Shown piece after piece: positions 7,201 to 14,338 of a DNA stretch of 23,188 nucleotides; within the stretch, counting starts at the first letter, position 1, and each line of letters opens with the position of its first letter. A program made the translations under genes and the position numbers. The notes below the pieces were generated by a model. The model had not been told where the DNA came from. It saw nothing but the letters and a program-made list of their open reading frames with translations, and did no database searches. This DNA comes from Deltaproteobacteria bacterium (GTDB taxonomy: Bacteria > Desulfobacterota > DSM-4660 > Desulfatiglandales > B25-G16). The stretch spans positions 2,366,799-2,389,986 of the forward strand of contig CP070752.1 of assembly GCA_020348625.1 (NCBI GenBank), read 5' to 3'.

Positions 7201-7743
7201 ATGAAGATCAAAACTGTTGCAACTACCTCGGAAGATAACCTTACTCCAACCATGGAGGATTATCTTGAGGCTATTTATACCCTTTCTCAAGAAAAGCGGG
7301 CGGTCAGGGTGAAGGATATTGCCAATAGACTGGGGGTTAAGATGCCAACGGTTACCAGCATGTTGAAAACCCTCAGCGATAAAGGCATGATTGACCACGA
7401 GAAATACGAGTACCTGGAGCTCACGGGAAAGGGCTCTCATATAGGCAGCCAAATCGACCATCGGCATCAGATCCTCAAGTCCTTTTTGATCGATATCCTG
7501 CAAATCGATCATGATCAGGCCGATGAGGACGCCTGCAAGATGGAGCATGCTGTAAGTCCTACTACCCTCGAGCGGATCGTGGAATTTATGGAGTTCATCG
7601 AAAACTGTCCCAGAAGTGGGAGTGACTGGTTAGATCTATTTAGCGAATACAGGAGACACGAGATGCCACGGGAAAAGTGCTTGGAGAAAATGAAGGATTT
7701 CGTGGACAAATATAGTGCCAAGATAAGGGCCATGGAAAGATAA
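7201..7743 (+). CDS. DtxR/MntR-family metal-dependent repressor
   Basis: A 180-residue regulator. The winged helix (about residues 14-76) is typical: TMEDYLEAIYTLSQ, then VRVKDIANRLGVKMPTVTSMLKTLSDKGMIDHE. The dimerisation/metal-binding domain follows, with RHQILKSFL and the metal-ligand motif CKMEHAVS. There is no C-terminal SH3/FeoA-like domain, so it is of the short MntR-like type. It heads the feoAB cluster (56 bases to feoA) and has a palindrome in its own promoter, so it probably represses ferrous iron uptake when metal is abundant. Whether the co-repressor is iron or manganese cannot be read from the sequence; the feo context favours iron. The ATG has AAAGGTAG upstream. Confidence 0.85.
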   Translation: MKIKTVATTSEDNLTPTMEDYLEAIYTLSQEKRAVRVKDIANRLGVKMPTVTSMLKTLSDKGMIDHEKYEYLELTGKGSHIGSQIDHRHQILKSFLIDILQIDHDQADEDACKMEHAVSPTTLERIVEFMEFIENCPRSGSDWLDLFSEYRRHEMPREKCLEKMKDFVDKYSAKIRAMER

Positions 7744-7799
7744 AGATGATGCAACGGCTTTTTGCGTAGCGTGGAGATGATTGGAAAGGGATATGACTT

Positions 7800-8051
7800 A
7801 TGCCCTATAGAAGTATTATTTCGTTGACTCGAATGCAGACAGGCCAGAGCGGTCGAGTGGTTGAGATTCAAGGCGGATTTGGTGTAGTCGACCGTCTCAA
7901 TGCCCTCGGTATCGTCCCGGGCAAGAGAATAACCAAGATTAGCTCTATGTTGGCGCGGGGACCAGTAGCCATCCAGGTGGATAGAGCTCAGCTGGCTATT
8001 GGCTACGGCATGGCCAACAAGATAATCGTTGAGCTCGATCAAACAAGATGA
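7800..8051 (+). CDS. feoA: FeoA, small SH3-like partner of FeoB
   Basis: An 83-residue protein with the FeoA core: SLTRMQTGQSGRVVEIQGG, then RLNALGIVPGKRITK, then GPVAIQVDRAQLAIGYGMANKIIV. The R-L-x-x-L-G-I-x-P-G-x-x-I pattern is diagnostic. FeoA is a cytosolic SH3-like protein required for FeoB-dependent Fe2+ uptake. GGAAAGGG lies upstream of the ATG, and the stop overlaps the feoB start as ATGA. Confidence 0.9.
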   Translation: MPYRSIISLTRMQTGQSGRVVEIQGGFGVVDRLNALGIVPGKRITKISSMLARGPVAIQVDRAQLAIGYGMANKIIVELDQTR

Positions 8052-9757
8052 GGAAGATACTCCTCATAGGCAATCCCAATGTGGGCAAGAGCGTCCTGTT
8101 CTCCCGTCTAACAGGAGTACGTGCAACCGCCTCTAATTACCCCGGCACGACAATAAGCTATACTCGGGGCTTTCTGAAACTCGGGGAAGAAAAGCTTGAA
8201 GTTATCGATGTGCCCGGCACCTACACCCTGGAACCAACCTCTGAAGCCGAAAAAATAGCACTTCGGATGCTCGATACCGGAGATGTAGTCATAAATGTAA
8301 TTAATGCGACCACTTTGGAAAGGAGCCTTTACCTGACGTTGCAGCTCTTGGAGAAAGGCACGCCGGTCATTGTTGCCCTGAATCTGTGGGATGACGCCAA
8401 GCATCGTGGAATAGATATTGATCTGGACAAACTAAGGGAATTCTTGGGGGTGCCGGTTATCCCTACGGTGGCCTTAACTGGCGAGGGGATAAAGGACCTA
8501 GTGGAAAATATTCCAAAGGCTACGTCACCGGACACTCGTGTACACACTCGCGATGACCGATGGGCTAGCGTTGGTAGCATCATAGAACAGGTTCAGCGTA
8601 TTGAGCATCGCCATCACACCTGGCTCGAGCGTTTACAGGATGCCAGTGTCAAGCCTTTAACCGGGGGCATGATAGCCCTGGGTGTTCTCATTTGTGCCTT
8701 TCTGGTAATCCGTTTCATCGGCGAGAGCCTCATTGGCTACCTGCTTGACCCACTCTTTAATACCCTGTGGGCGCCTGTGGTTATGGCTTTGAGCAACCTC
8801 CTGGGCGGAAGCGGGTTCCTCCATGACATTGTGGTTGGCAAAGTCACCGGCGAAGAAGTCAACTTCATTGAGTCATTCGGACTTTTGTCGAGCGGGCTTT
8901 ATGTGCCTTTTGGAATGGTGCTGCCTTACATAGTTGCCTTCTACCTTGTCCTAGGTCTGCTCGAAGATGTGGGGTATCTGCCTCGACTGGCAATTCTAAT
9001 GGATACTATCATGCACCGCCTTGGTCTGCACGGGTACGCAATCATACCGAATTTGCTTGGGCTCGGCTGCAATGTGCCAGCCATCTTGTCGACTCGCATC
9101 CTGGAAAGCAAGAGGGAGCGGTTTATCGCCTCAACTCTGGTGTCCATCGCGGTACCCTGTGCCGCGTTGCAGGCGATGATCTTTGGCCTTGTCGGTCAGC
9201 GGGGAGGACACTATGTTGTTATGGTTTACGGTTCGCTCTTTGCTGTCTGGGTCCTGCTGGGGATCATCATGCACCATGCCGTTAAGGGATTTACCCCAGA
9301 GCTTTTGATCGAAATACCGCCCTACCGCATACCACCGTGGCGAATTGTTTTCCAGAAGCTGTGGATGAGGATCTATGGGTTTCTTGCAGAGGCGATCCCG
9401 ATTATGCTCGGTGCTATTGTGGTTATAAACCTGCTTTACTCTGTTCATGTGTTTGACGCCATCGCCAATGTTACAGCCCCAATAATAACCGGCCTTCTCG
9501 GGCTCCCCAAGGAAGCAGTAACATCTCTGCTCATCGGGTTTTTGCGAAAAGACGTAGCCTTGGGCATGCTGGCACCGCTCGGCTTAACTTCCAAACAACT
9601 GGTGGTGGCCAGTGTAGTTCTGGCCATGTTCTTTCCCTGTATCGCCACCTTTGTCGTGCTCTTGAGAGAGCTCGGCCTTGTGGATTTGCTCAAGGCAACC
9701 GCAGTAATGGTTTCGGCCGCGCTTATAACCGGCGGGCTCCTCAACCTCATCTTGTAA
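8048..9757 (+). CDS. feoB: FeoB, ferrous iron transporter with G-protein domain
   Basis: A 569-residue inner-membrane Fe2+ transporter. The G domain (about 1-165) has G1 GNPNVGKS at 8-15, the G2 region SNYPGTT, G3 DVPGTYTL and G4 NLWD. The membrane domain follows from about residue 205, with LGLLEDVGYLPRLAILMD, the conserved GLGCNVPAI and FLRKDVALGMLAPLGL, and FFPCIATFVVLLRELG near the end. It is shorter than E. coli FeoB (773). The region where many FeoBs read SCSARLP instead reads VPCAALQA, so it belongs to a divergent branch. It is translationally coupled to feoA. No FeoC gene follows, which is common outside gammaproteobacteria. Confidence 0.92.
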   Translation: MRKILLIGNPNVGKSVLFSRLTGVRATASNYPGTTISYTRGFLKLGEEKLEVIDVPGTYTLEPTSEAEKIALRMLDTGDVVINVINATTLERSLYLTLQLLEKGTPVIVALNLWDDAKHRGIDIDLDKLREFLGVPVIPTVALTGEGIKDLVENIPKATSPDTRVHTRDDRWASVGSIIEQVQRIEHRHHTWLERLQDASVKPLTGGMIALGVLICAFLVIRFIGESLIGYLLDPLFNTLWAPVVMALSNLLGGSGFLHDIVVGKVTGEEVNFIESFGLLSSGLYVPFGMVLPYIVAFYLVLGLLEDVGYLPRLAILMDTIMHRLGLHGYAIIPNLLGLGCNVPAILSTRILESKRERFIASTLVSIAVPCAALQAMIFGLVGQRGGHYVVMVYGSLFAVWVLLGIIMHHAVKGFTPELLIEIPPYRIPPWRIVFQKLWMRIYGFLAEAIPIMLGAIVVINLLYSVHVFDAIANVTAPIITGLLGLPKEAVTSLLIGFLRKDVALGMLAPLGLTSKQLVVASVVLAMFFPCIATFVVLLRELGLVDLLKATAVMVSAALITGGLLNLIL

Positions 9758-9821
9758 TTAGAAGAGTTCATCATTATTGCCATCTTGTTATCTGCTGTAG
9801 ATCGCTCAGTTCACCAATGAA

Positions 9822-9951
9822 GGTGAGATCGTTGGCCACCCGGCATATTCAAAATTCGCTGCACTAAAACACAGCCTTCCGCGGGATTGATGCTCAGCGT
9901 TTGAGGCTGTTCAACCAGGAGCTTCCTGAGTTTTCCGCAAGCGATCTCACC
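9822..9951. repeat. Fold-back with 10-bp inverted repeats downstream of feoB
   Basis: GGTGAGATCG (9822-9831) is perfectly complementary to CGATCTCACC (9942-9951). Nested inside are ACAGCCT (9871-9877) and AGGCTGT (9904-9910), and a short hairpin CAGGA-GCT-TCCTG (9916-9928) followed by AGTTTT, which could serve as a weak feoB terminator on the plus strand. There is no coding potential. It may be a degenerate mobile repeat or a structured 3' region. Confidence 0.4.
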
Positions 9952-9987
9952 AACGTATTGGCTTTAAAGTGACTTATGCTTTTGACA

Positions 9988-10187
9988 AGTAAACACCGTT
10001 GTCCCTTTGCTCCCATGCTCTCGCGGTGACCCTCCCGAGGTTCGCAGGTGGGGAATGCCTGCCCCTTCCCCGCTCTAAAGGCGGGGTTTTCCCCTTACGT
10101 TCGGCTGAGCTCACGTCGAAGCCTGCTCACCCTCGGGGGGTGCCCCACCGCTTCCGCTAATGTCGCTCAGGGACAAAGGTGTTCACT
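9988..10187. mobile_element. 200-bp fold-back element with terminal inverted repeats (MITE-like)
   Basis: AGTAAACACCGTTGTCCC (9988-10005) is the inverted copy of 10170-10187 with two mismatches in 18. Inside, further complementary arms follow in strictly nested order: GCGGTG (10023-10028) with CACCGC (10146-10151); CCCGAGG (10034-10040) with CCTCGGG (10131-10137); GCAGG (10044-10048) with CCTGC (10122-10126); GGGGAA (10050-10055) with TTCCCC (10089-10094); CCCCGC (10068-10073) with GCGGGG (10081-10086). ACA flanks both ends and could be a 3-bp target duplication. No transposase is encoded. The size, terminal repeats and lack of coding fit a MITE; a structured RNA or an IS200/IS605-type end remnant are alternatives. 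Confidence 0.55.
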
Positions 10188-10218
10188 ACAAACTCAGGAA
10201 ACTCCTGTGTTCTACAGC

Positions 10219-10247
10219 TTGACCTGGCAGAGGCTTTGTATTATTCT
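10219..10247 (+). promoter_or_regulatory. Promoter candidate for the metallo-hydrolase gene
   Basis: TTGACC, 17 bases, TATTCT: five of six at -35 and four of six at -10. It ends 49 bases before the ATG at 10297 and starts 31 bases after the fold-back element, so insertion of the element may have altered upstream control. Confidence 0.4.
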
Positions 10248-10296
10248 TACATGATATTGGCCACATTCGTACGGAATTGAAAGGAGGGATACACGC

Positions 10297-10965
10297 ATGT
10301 ACACAACAGATACTGTTAAGACATCAGGAGATGATCTCAAGATAACCTTTCTTGGGCACGGGACCCTTATGTTTACCTTCGGCACCCTAGTGATTCACGT
10401 CGATCCCGTGAGTGATTTTGCAGATTACACCGCACTTCCCAAAGCCGATATTATTTTGGTTACCCACGAGCACTTTGACCACTGTGAAACAAGCACCATT
10501 CAGATGCTCCGCAAAGACGAAACAGTGGTAGTAGGGTCACAATCCTGCGCCGAGAAGATTACGGATTACACGGTAATGAAGAACGGGGATGTCAAAACCA
10601 TTAAGGGATTACCCGTAGAGGCAGTACCCGCTTATAACATGGTGCACATGCGTGAGCCCGGCAGCCCCTTTCATCCCCAAGGGGTGGGCAATGGGTATAT
10701 TATTACCTTTAACGATATTAAGATCTATGTAGCAGGTGATACGGAGAACATTCCCGAAATGAAACAGCTTGCCGGAATTGACGTTGCCTTCTTGCCCATG
10801 AATCTCCCTTACACCATGACACCTGAGATGGTTGCTGATGCAGCAAGGGCATTCAGGCCTAAGATCCTGTATCCGTATCATTTCGGTGATACGGACACAT
10901 CCAAGCTCACTGACTTGCTCAAAGACAACCCTGAAATCGAGGTTCGAATTCGAGATATGCAATAG
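10297..10965 (+). CDS. Metallo-beta-lactamase-fold hydrolase, UlaG/UPF0173-like
   Basis: A 222-residue cytosolic metallo-hydrolase. The signature THEHFDH gives zinc ligands His57, His59, Asp61 and His62. GDT in YVAGDTENI and the late His in YPYHFGDT complete a two-metal site. The N-terminus ITFLGHGTLMF followed by HVDP is typical of the UlaG/UPF0173 branch, which includes L-ascorbate-6-phosphate lactonase and many proteins of unknown substrate. AAAGGAGGG stands before the ATG. It appears to be a single gene between the feo cluster and the convergent TPR gene. The fold is certain, the substrate unknown. Confidence 0.85.
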   Translation: MYTTDTVKTSGDDLKITFLGHGTLMFTFGTLVIHVDPVSDFADYTALPKADIILVTHEHFDHCETSTIQMLRKDETVVVGSQSCAEKITDYTVMKNGDVKTIKGLPVEAVPAYNMVHMREPGSPFHPQGVGNGYIITFNDIKIYVAGDTENIPEMKQLAGIDVAFLPMNLPYTMTPEMVADAARAFRPKILYPYHFGDTDTSKLTDLLKDNPEIEVRIRDMQ

Positions 10966-11108
10966 GGATTAAGGGATCAGCCGGATTTGAATTCCATACC
11001 TATTCAATCAAGAAAAACGTGGTACTGCACGCCCCCGATCAGCGATGGTGCGGCGATACCTTAGAACTCCTTGCGGGCTGAAACACTCGTTAGCCTTGGT
11101 CGGCGTGT

Positions 11109-11564
11109 TCACTCAGTGGTCTTATTGAGTTCCCGTATTCGTTCCAGCGTATCTTGGTAAGTGTTCCTTTCAGCGGGATTCAGTTCCATAGCCTTCAGGG
11201 CAAGGCCTTCCGCCTCAACCAGCTTTTTCCTTTGAACGTAATAGAGCCAAGCAAGGTTATTATAGGCGTCAGCATTGCTGGCCTCTTTATTGATTGCCTT
11301 TTTGTAATAGAATTCCGCCTTGCCAAATTCCCTTTTCTGAAAATATGCGTTGCCGAGGTAATAATAGGCACGAGGTGTTTTCTTTTCTGCTGCTTCGTAC
11401 TCCCTTATTGCATTGTCGAATTCGCCTTTTTTCTCATACGCAATACCGAGCTGCAGGTGTTCTTCCGCCGTAAGTGGATCTGAAATAATCATAATCCGGG
11501 GCATGGTACAACCGCCAGCAAGCACCACCAGTAGTGCCAAGCTCAACACAAAGATGGATCTCAT
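11109..11564 (-). CDS. TPR-repeat lipoprotein, partner of the C39-like peptidase
   Basis: About 151 residues. The signal peptide MRSIFVLSLALLVVLAGGC has a lipobox with the lipidated Cys at 19. About three tetratricopeptide repeats follow: EEHLQLGIAYEKKGEFDNAI, RAYYYLGNAYFQKREFGKAE, then ADAYNNLAWLYYVQRKKLVEAE. TPRs are protein-docking modules. The start is uncertain: an in-frame ATG at 11591 overlaps the upstream stop as ATGA and would add nine residues including two acidic ones; the ATG at 11564 gives the more normal signal peptide. It is the last gene of the PA2779-C39-TPR cluster. In PA2778-type proteins the peptidase and TPR parts are fused, so this is probably the detached TPR half. Confidence 0.75.
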   Translation of the reverse strand: MRSIFVLSLALLVVLAGGCTMPRIMIISDPLTAEEHLQLGIAYEKKGEFDNAIREYEAAEKKTPRAYYYLGNAYFQKREFGKAEFYYKKAINKEASNADAYNNLAWLYYVQRKKLVEAEGLALKAMELNPAERNTYQDTLERIRELNKTTE

Positions 11565-11587
11565 CGTCTCATTGGCGCCTTCCGAGT

Positions 11588-12214
11588 TCATGGCGCTGTT
11601 TCCCGTTCGATTCGGAGGGCCCACCGCTTTGCTCTGTTCCAGCGAGCAAGGAAAGCCTTCCATGGAATGAGCTTTTCACGAGTTTTGCCGGAGTTAGCAA
11701 TAACACCCTCTGCGGTATAACCCACCACAACCATGAAGTGGTTCTTACTTAGGCTGGCAAACCCTAAATCCACCATGACAATGAGCGGGACGCGCTCATC
11801 GACGGATCTTCGGATATCGTCTACGCTACCGTTGTACCACTCAGCGAAAAATCCCCTCTTTCGGGCATACAGCACCATATCCAACGTCACGGTACCCCGA
11901 ATATCTCTCCGGAAGATGGCCTCGGCAATCTCATCAGGTGTTACGCCTTCACCGAAAAAATTGAGCACCCCCGCAAGAGAGGCCGGACCACATTGGAAGG
12001 AAACATGTGGATAGAAGGGAACCTTATTAACCTTGCCGGACCCGATCGATTGCGATACCTCTGAGGTAATATTATCAGGCCCGGCTGCACATCCCTGAAA
12101 GATGATGAAGGAAAATAGCACAAAGGCAGGCGCCAAGCGAAATAGAAGTTGTGCAGCCCGAATAAGGGTTTTCCCCCTATGCTCGCCCTTCCTTGGGACC
12201 TGCCTAAGAGCCAC
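11588..12214 (-). CDS. C39-like cysteine peptidase lipoprotein, PA2778 type
   Basis: A 208-residue protein with an N-terminal hydrophobic segment ending in FQGC (Cys42), probably a lipobox. The C39-like domain has the catalytic Cys75 in FQCGPASLAGVLNFFG, then SLSKNHFMVVVGY with His159, and Asn174 in ANSG at the place of the third catalytic residue (usually Asp). This matches PA2778-family peptidases, whose targets are unknown; C39 relatives cut double-glycine leaders. The GTG start overlaps the last base of the preceding PA2779-like stop (TAGTG), with AGGA before it. It lacks the C-terminal TPR region of PA2778, which is supplied by the next gene. Confidence 0.8.
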   Translation of the reverse strand: MALRQVPRKGEHRGKTLIRAAQLLFRLAPAFVLFSFIIFQGCAAGPDNITSEVSQSIGSGKVNKVPFYPHVSFQCGPASLAGVLNFFGEGVTPDEIAEAIFRRDIRGTVTLDMVLYARKRGFFAEWYNGSVDDIRRSVDERVPLIVMVDLGFASLSKNHFMVVVGYTAEGVIANSGKTREKLIPWKAFLARWNRAKRWALRIERETAP

Positions 12215-12612
12215 TATCCTATAATGATCTTCTTGTCGGTGAGGTGGAGAATGAGCAAGATGAGCAGAATAATCACCAGTACCCCGATTATGAAACCAAC
12301 GGCACTACCACCTGAAGTAAGTGAATCAAGCTGGGTGGCAAACTGGTGAATCTCTGCGTCAGAAAGCTGGTCCAGTCGACTGTTGATTTCTTCCTCGGTA
12401 TAGCCCAAGGCCTTGAGCCGCTCCTTAACCACCTTCTGCTCAAGGACCTTCTGCACCATCGCCATGTCCGTTTGTCGTGCGTCTGATGCAAAAGACTCGC
12501 CCGAGGAAACGAAGGAGGCCTCTAGCCTCGGAACAACACTGAAAACCCCCATTAAAACAACGAGCAACATCGCAATTCGGCGCGTCAGAACCGCGTTCTT
12601 AAATCTTTGCAT
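12214..12612 (-). CDS. PA2779-family membrane protein
   Basis: A 132-residue protein with a basic N-terminus and hydrophobic segment (about 15-32, probably a signal peptide or anchor). The helical middle has KERLKALGYTEEEINSRLDQLSDAEIHQFATQLD, and a C-terminal transmembrane helix (about 105-127, VGFIIGVLVIILLILLILHL) is followed by a short basic tail. The family is known only by its neighbourhood with PA2778-type peptidases, as here; the co-occurrence strengthens both calls. The ATG at 12612 is chosen because AAAGGAG precedes it at eight bases. A bacteriocin-like or quality-control substrate of the adjacent peptidase is conceivable but unproven. Confidence 0.8.
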   Translation of the reverse strand: MQRFKNAVLTRRIAMLLVVLMGVFSVVPRLEASFVSSGESFASDARQTDMAMVQKVLEQKVVKERLKALGYTEEEINSRLDQLSDAEIHQFATQLDSLTSGGSAVGFIIGVLVIILLILLILHLTDKKIIIG

Positions 12613-12658
12613 ATCTCTTCTCCTTTCCCTGGAAAGTGCCACCGAAAATATGCGAAAC

Positions 12659-12678
12659 GTGCAGACATAAATCTGCAC
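12659..12678. promoter_or_regulatory. Perfect hairpin or operator in the leader of the PA2779-C39-TPR operon
   Basis: GTGCAGA and TCTGCAC are perfect 7-bp inverted repeats around a 6-base loop, 46 bases before the ATG at 12612 and just downstream of the promoter candidate. It may be a dimeric-regulator operator or an RNA stem stabilising the leader. Confidence 0.45.
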
Positions 12679-12697
12679 ACCAGCCAAAGAGTGATTT

Positions 12698-12727
12698 ACG
12701 GTATCACATCTTGGATTTTCTTGTCAA
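12698..12727 (-). promoter_or_regulatory. Promoter candidate for the PA2779-C39-TPR operon
   Basis: On the minus strand TTGACA is followed after 18 bases by TACCGT. The -35 is perfect, the -10 only three of six, so an activator may be needed. It places the transcription start shortly before the GTGCAGA hairpin. Confidence 0.35.
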
Positions 12728-12762
12728 GACACGCGCTTTTTCTGTGCAGGAACGTGGGGAAG

Positions 12763-13119
12763 TCAAAACTTACCCGTATCCTTGAAGAAATCGCTGATAA
12801 AGATGATTCTACCTGTTTTCATTTCAAGTAAGGTCACTCCCTCGTTGTTATAAGGCTCTCCCTTCTTGTTAATCCCTCGATTTACCCAATGAACTGCTGC
12901 GCTGCCTCTTTGCAGTATTTTTCGCTGAACCTCAAAGACCAACTCCGGGTATTGGCGAAAGAGGATCCTAAAGAACCGAATGATTTGTCTTCTTCCTACA
13001 AGTGACTGGGTCTTCGGAAAACTGAACTCAGCATCTTCGCTCAGTAACTTCTCAAGCATGTTCAGGTCTCTCCCGTTGACGGACTCGAAGAATTGATCAA
13101 CAAGAAGCTCTTCAGCCAT
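12763..13119 (-). CDS. NTF2/SnoaL-like small protein
   Basis: A 118-residue protein with the layout of the NTF2-like (SnoaL-like) alpha+beta barrel: a helical start AEELLVDQFFESVNGRDLNMLEKLLSEDAEF, LVGRRQIIRFFRILFRQYPELVFEV, and beta strands ending in GVTLLEMKTGRIIFISDFFKD. The fold serves both enzymes and binding proteins, and no catalytic His/Asp pair is evident, so no reaction can be named. The ATG at 13119 has GGGAGGC seven bases upstream; a GTG further up lies within that site and is rejected. It is 150 bases upstream of the PA2779-like gene on the same strand but probably a separate unit. Confidence 0.7.
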   Translation of the reverse strand: MAEELLVDQFFESVNGRDLNMLEKLLSEDAEFSFPKTQSLVGRRQIIRFFRILFRQYPELVFEVQRKILQRGSAAVHWVNRGINKKGEPYNNEGVTLLEMKTGRIIFISDFFKDTGKF

Positions 13120-13491
13120 CACGCAGCCTCCCACTCGGTTTTTGCGACCACTTTGTCAAGCTGGCTTCCGAAAGTCAAATCCAAAATGCGGCATACGGTG
13201 AACGACTGTCCCAATAGCCTCCCTCACCAAAGCAATAATTGCAATCGGGATGTCCTTGCGAAAGCCCTGAAAAGGTTGATTAGACCCCTCCAGAGCGAAA
13301 GAAATGGATTTGGAGCAGGCTTTGGTGGTAGGATTATCATGAAAACCTAAGCGCGCGGTATTTCGCAACCCATTATCGATTGCCTATCGTAAACCGGTTG
13401 TGCATAACTCAATTTGGGCGCGTTATATGTGTCAGAAGCTCTCTGAAAGAGATTGAGAACCTAATGGTCCACTTTTAAGAAGGGGGGAGAA
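13120..13491. other. Gap between the NTF2-like and IMPase-like genes
   Basis: 372 bases between divergent genes that should hold both promoters. No consensus promoter stands out. Short open frames on both strands lack ribosome binding sites and familiar motifs. GGGGGGAGA before 13492 is the IMPase ribosome binding site. Confidence 0.5.
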
Positions 13492-14292
13492 ATGGCGGTA
13501 TCTAAAGGTGAGGGGATCGAAGAGTTAACACAGTTTGCGATTGAGGTGATCCGTCTTTCAGGCAAAGAAGCCCTTTCCTATTATGCCAAGGGTGATCCAC
13601 AGGTAAAATTCGACGAAGAGCTGGTCACTCAGGCTGAACTTCACCTCTCAGGCTTCTTTCAAGATCAGCTTCGTTCTCGTTTTTCAGAGCACCAGGTCTT
13701 TGATAACAGGCGGAGTGGCGAAGACTATTCCCACGAGGAAAAGAGATACCTTTGGATCTTTGATGCGTTGGACGGTGTTGCCAACTTCCAGGCAGGCATT
13801 CCTATCTGGGGAACCTCGCTGGCCCTGCTCGAGAACTTCTGGCCTATCTTAGGCGTATTCTACATGCCCGCGACCGGCGACCTCTTTCACGCCCAAGCAG
13901 GTAAGAAGGCCTTCTGGAGAGATAAGGAGATCCGCGTCTCTGCCCAGGAGGAAATAAACGACGAGAGCGTTTTGCTCACCTTTTCGCGATTTCACCAGCA
14001 TTTTGAGTCCACCTTTCCAGGGAAAATCCGCGACTTAGGATGTACGGCTGCCCATCTCTGCTACGTTGCTGCAGGCTGCGCAGAGGCTGCCGTCATTACC
14101 AATGAGACCTACCGCGACCTGGCGGCCGTTCGGGTGATCCTTGAAGCTGCGGGGGGGAAGATCTTTAGAATTGATGGAGGTGCGTTTTCGCTCGACGATT
14201 ATCTTGACGGGCAAAGCATAGATGGGCATCTCTTAGTGGTAGCCCCTGATGCCTTATCAGAAGTTCGCGAATATATCCAGGAGGTCTCATGA
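13492..14292 (+). CDS. Divergent inositol-monophosphatase-family protein
   Basis: A 266-residue protein with the IMPase fold. The GEE-type motif is SGED (Glu77), the metal motif is FDALDGVANF with Asp91 and Asp94, and the C-terminal motif is RDLAAVRVILEAAGG. The family consensus is DPxDGTxNF: here Pro is Ala92 and the water-activating Thr is Val96. The upstream D-x-V-T-x-x-D motif reads ELVTQAE, Glu in place of both Asp. Metal ligands are largely kept but the catalytic dyad is altered, so it may be inactive, use another substrate or have a binding role. If active, it could make inositol from the ino1 product. GGGGGAGA precedes the ATG. Confidence 0.75.
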   Translation: MAVSKGEGIEELTQFAIEVIRLSGKEALSYYAKGDPQVKFDEELVTQAELHLSGFFQDQLRSRFSEHQVFDNRRSGEDYSHEEKRYLWIFDALDGVANFQAGIPIWGTSLALLENFWPILGVFYMPATGDLFHAQAGKKAFWRDKEIRVSAQEEINDESVLLTFSRFHQHFESTFPGKIRDLGCTAAHLCYVAAGCAEAAVITNETYRDLAAVRVILEAAGGKIFRIDGGAFSLDDYLDGQSIDGHLLVVAPDALSEVREYIQEVS

Positions 14293-14338
14293 GATGAGTG
14301 TTTCCCCCGCCGCCCATTCCTCTGCAGCGTGGAAGGCC

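Noticed and set aside
10068..10090. CCCCGC/GCGGGG hairpin followed by TTTT as a stand-alone intrinsic terminator
   Set aside because: The T-run is only four bases followed by CCCC, and the hairpin is the tip of a larger nested structure, so an element-internal stem is the better reading.
10048..10254. 68-codon plus-strand open frame
   Set aside because: It lies almost wholly within the fold-back element and reads through its stem arms; there is no ribosome binding site.
10988..11108. Weak inverted repeats (CACGCC/GGCGTG and GGTA/TACC) between convergent genes
   Set aside because: The arms are short and interrupted and there is no T-run; not distinguishable from chance.
13156..13368. 70-codon minus-strand open frame upstream of the NTF2-like gene
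   Set aside because: No ribosome binding site, no recognisable motif, and it occupies the expected divergent promoter region.
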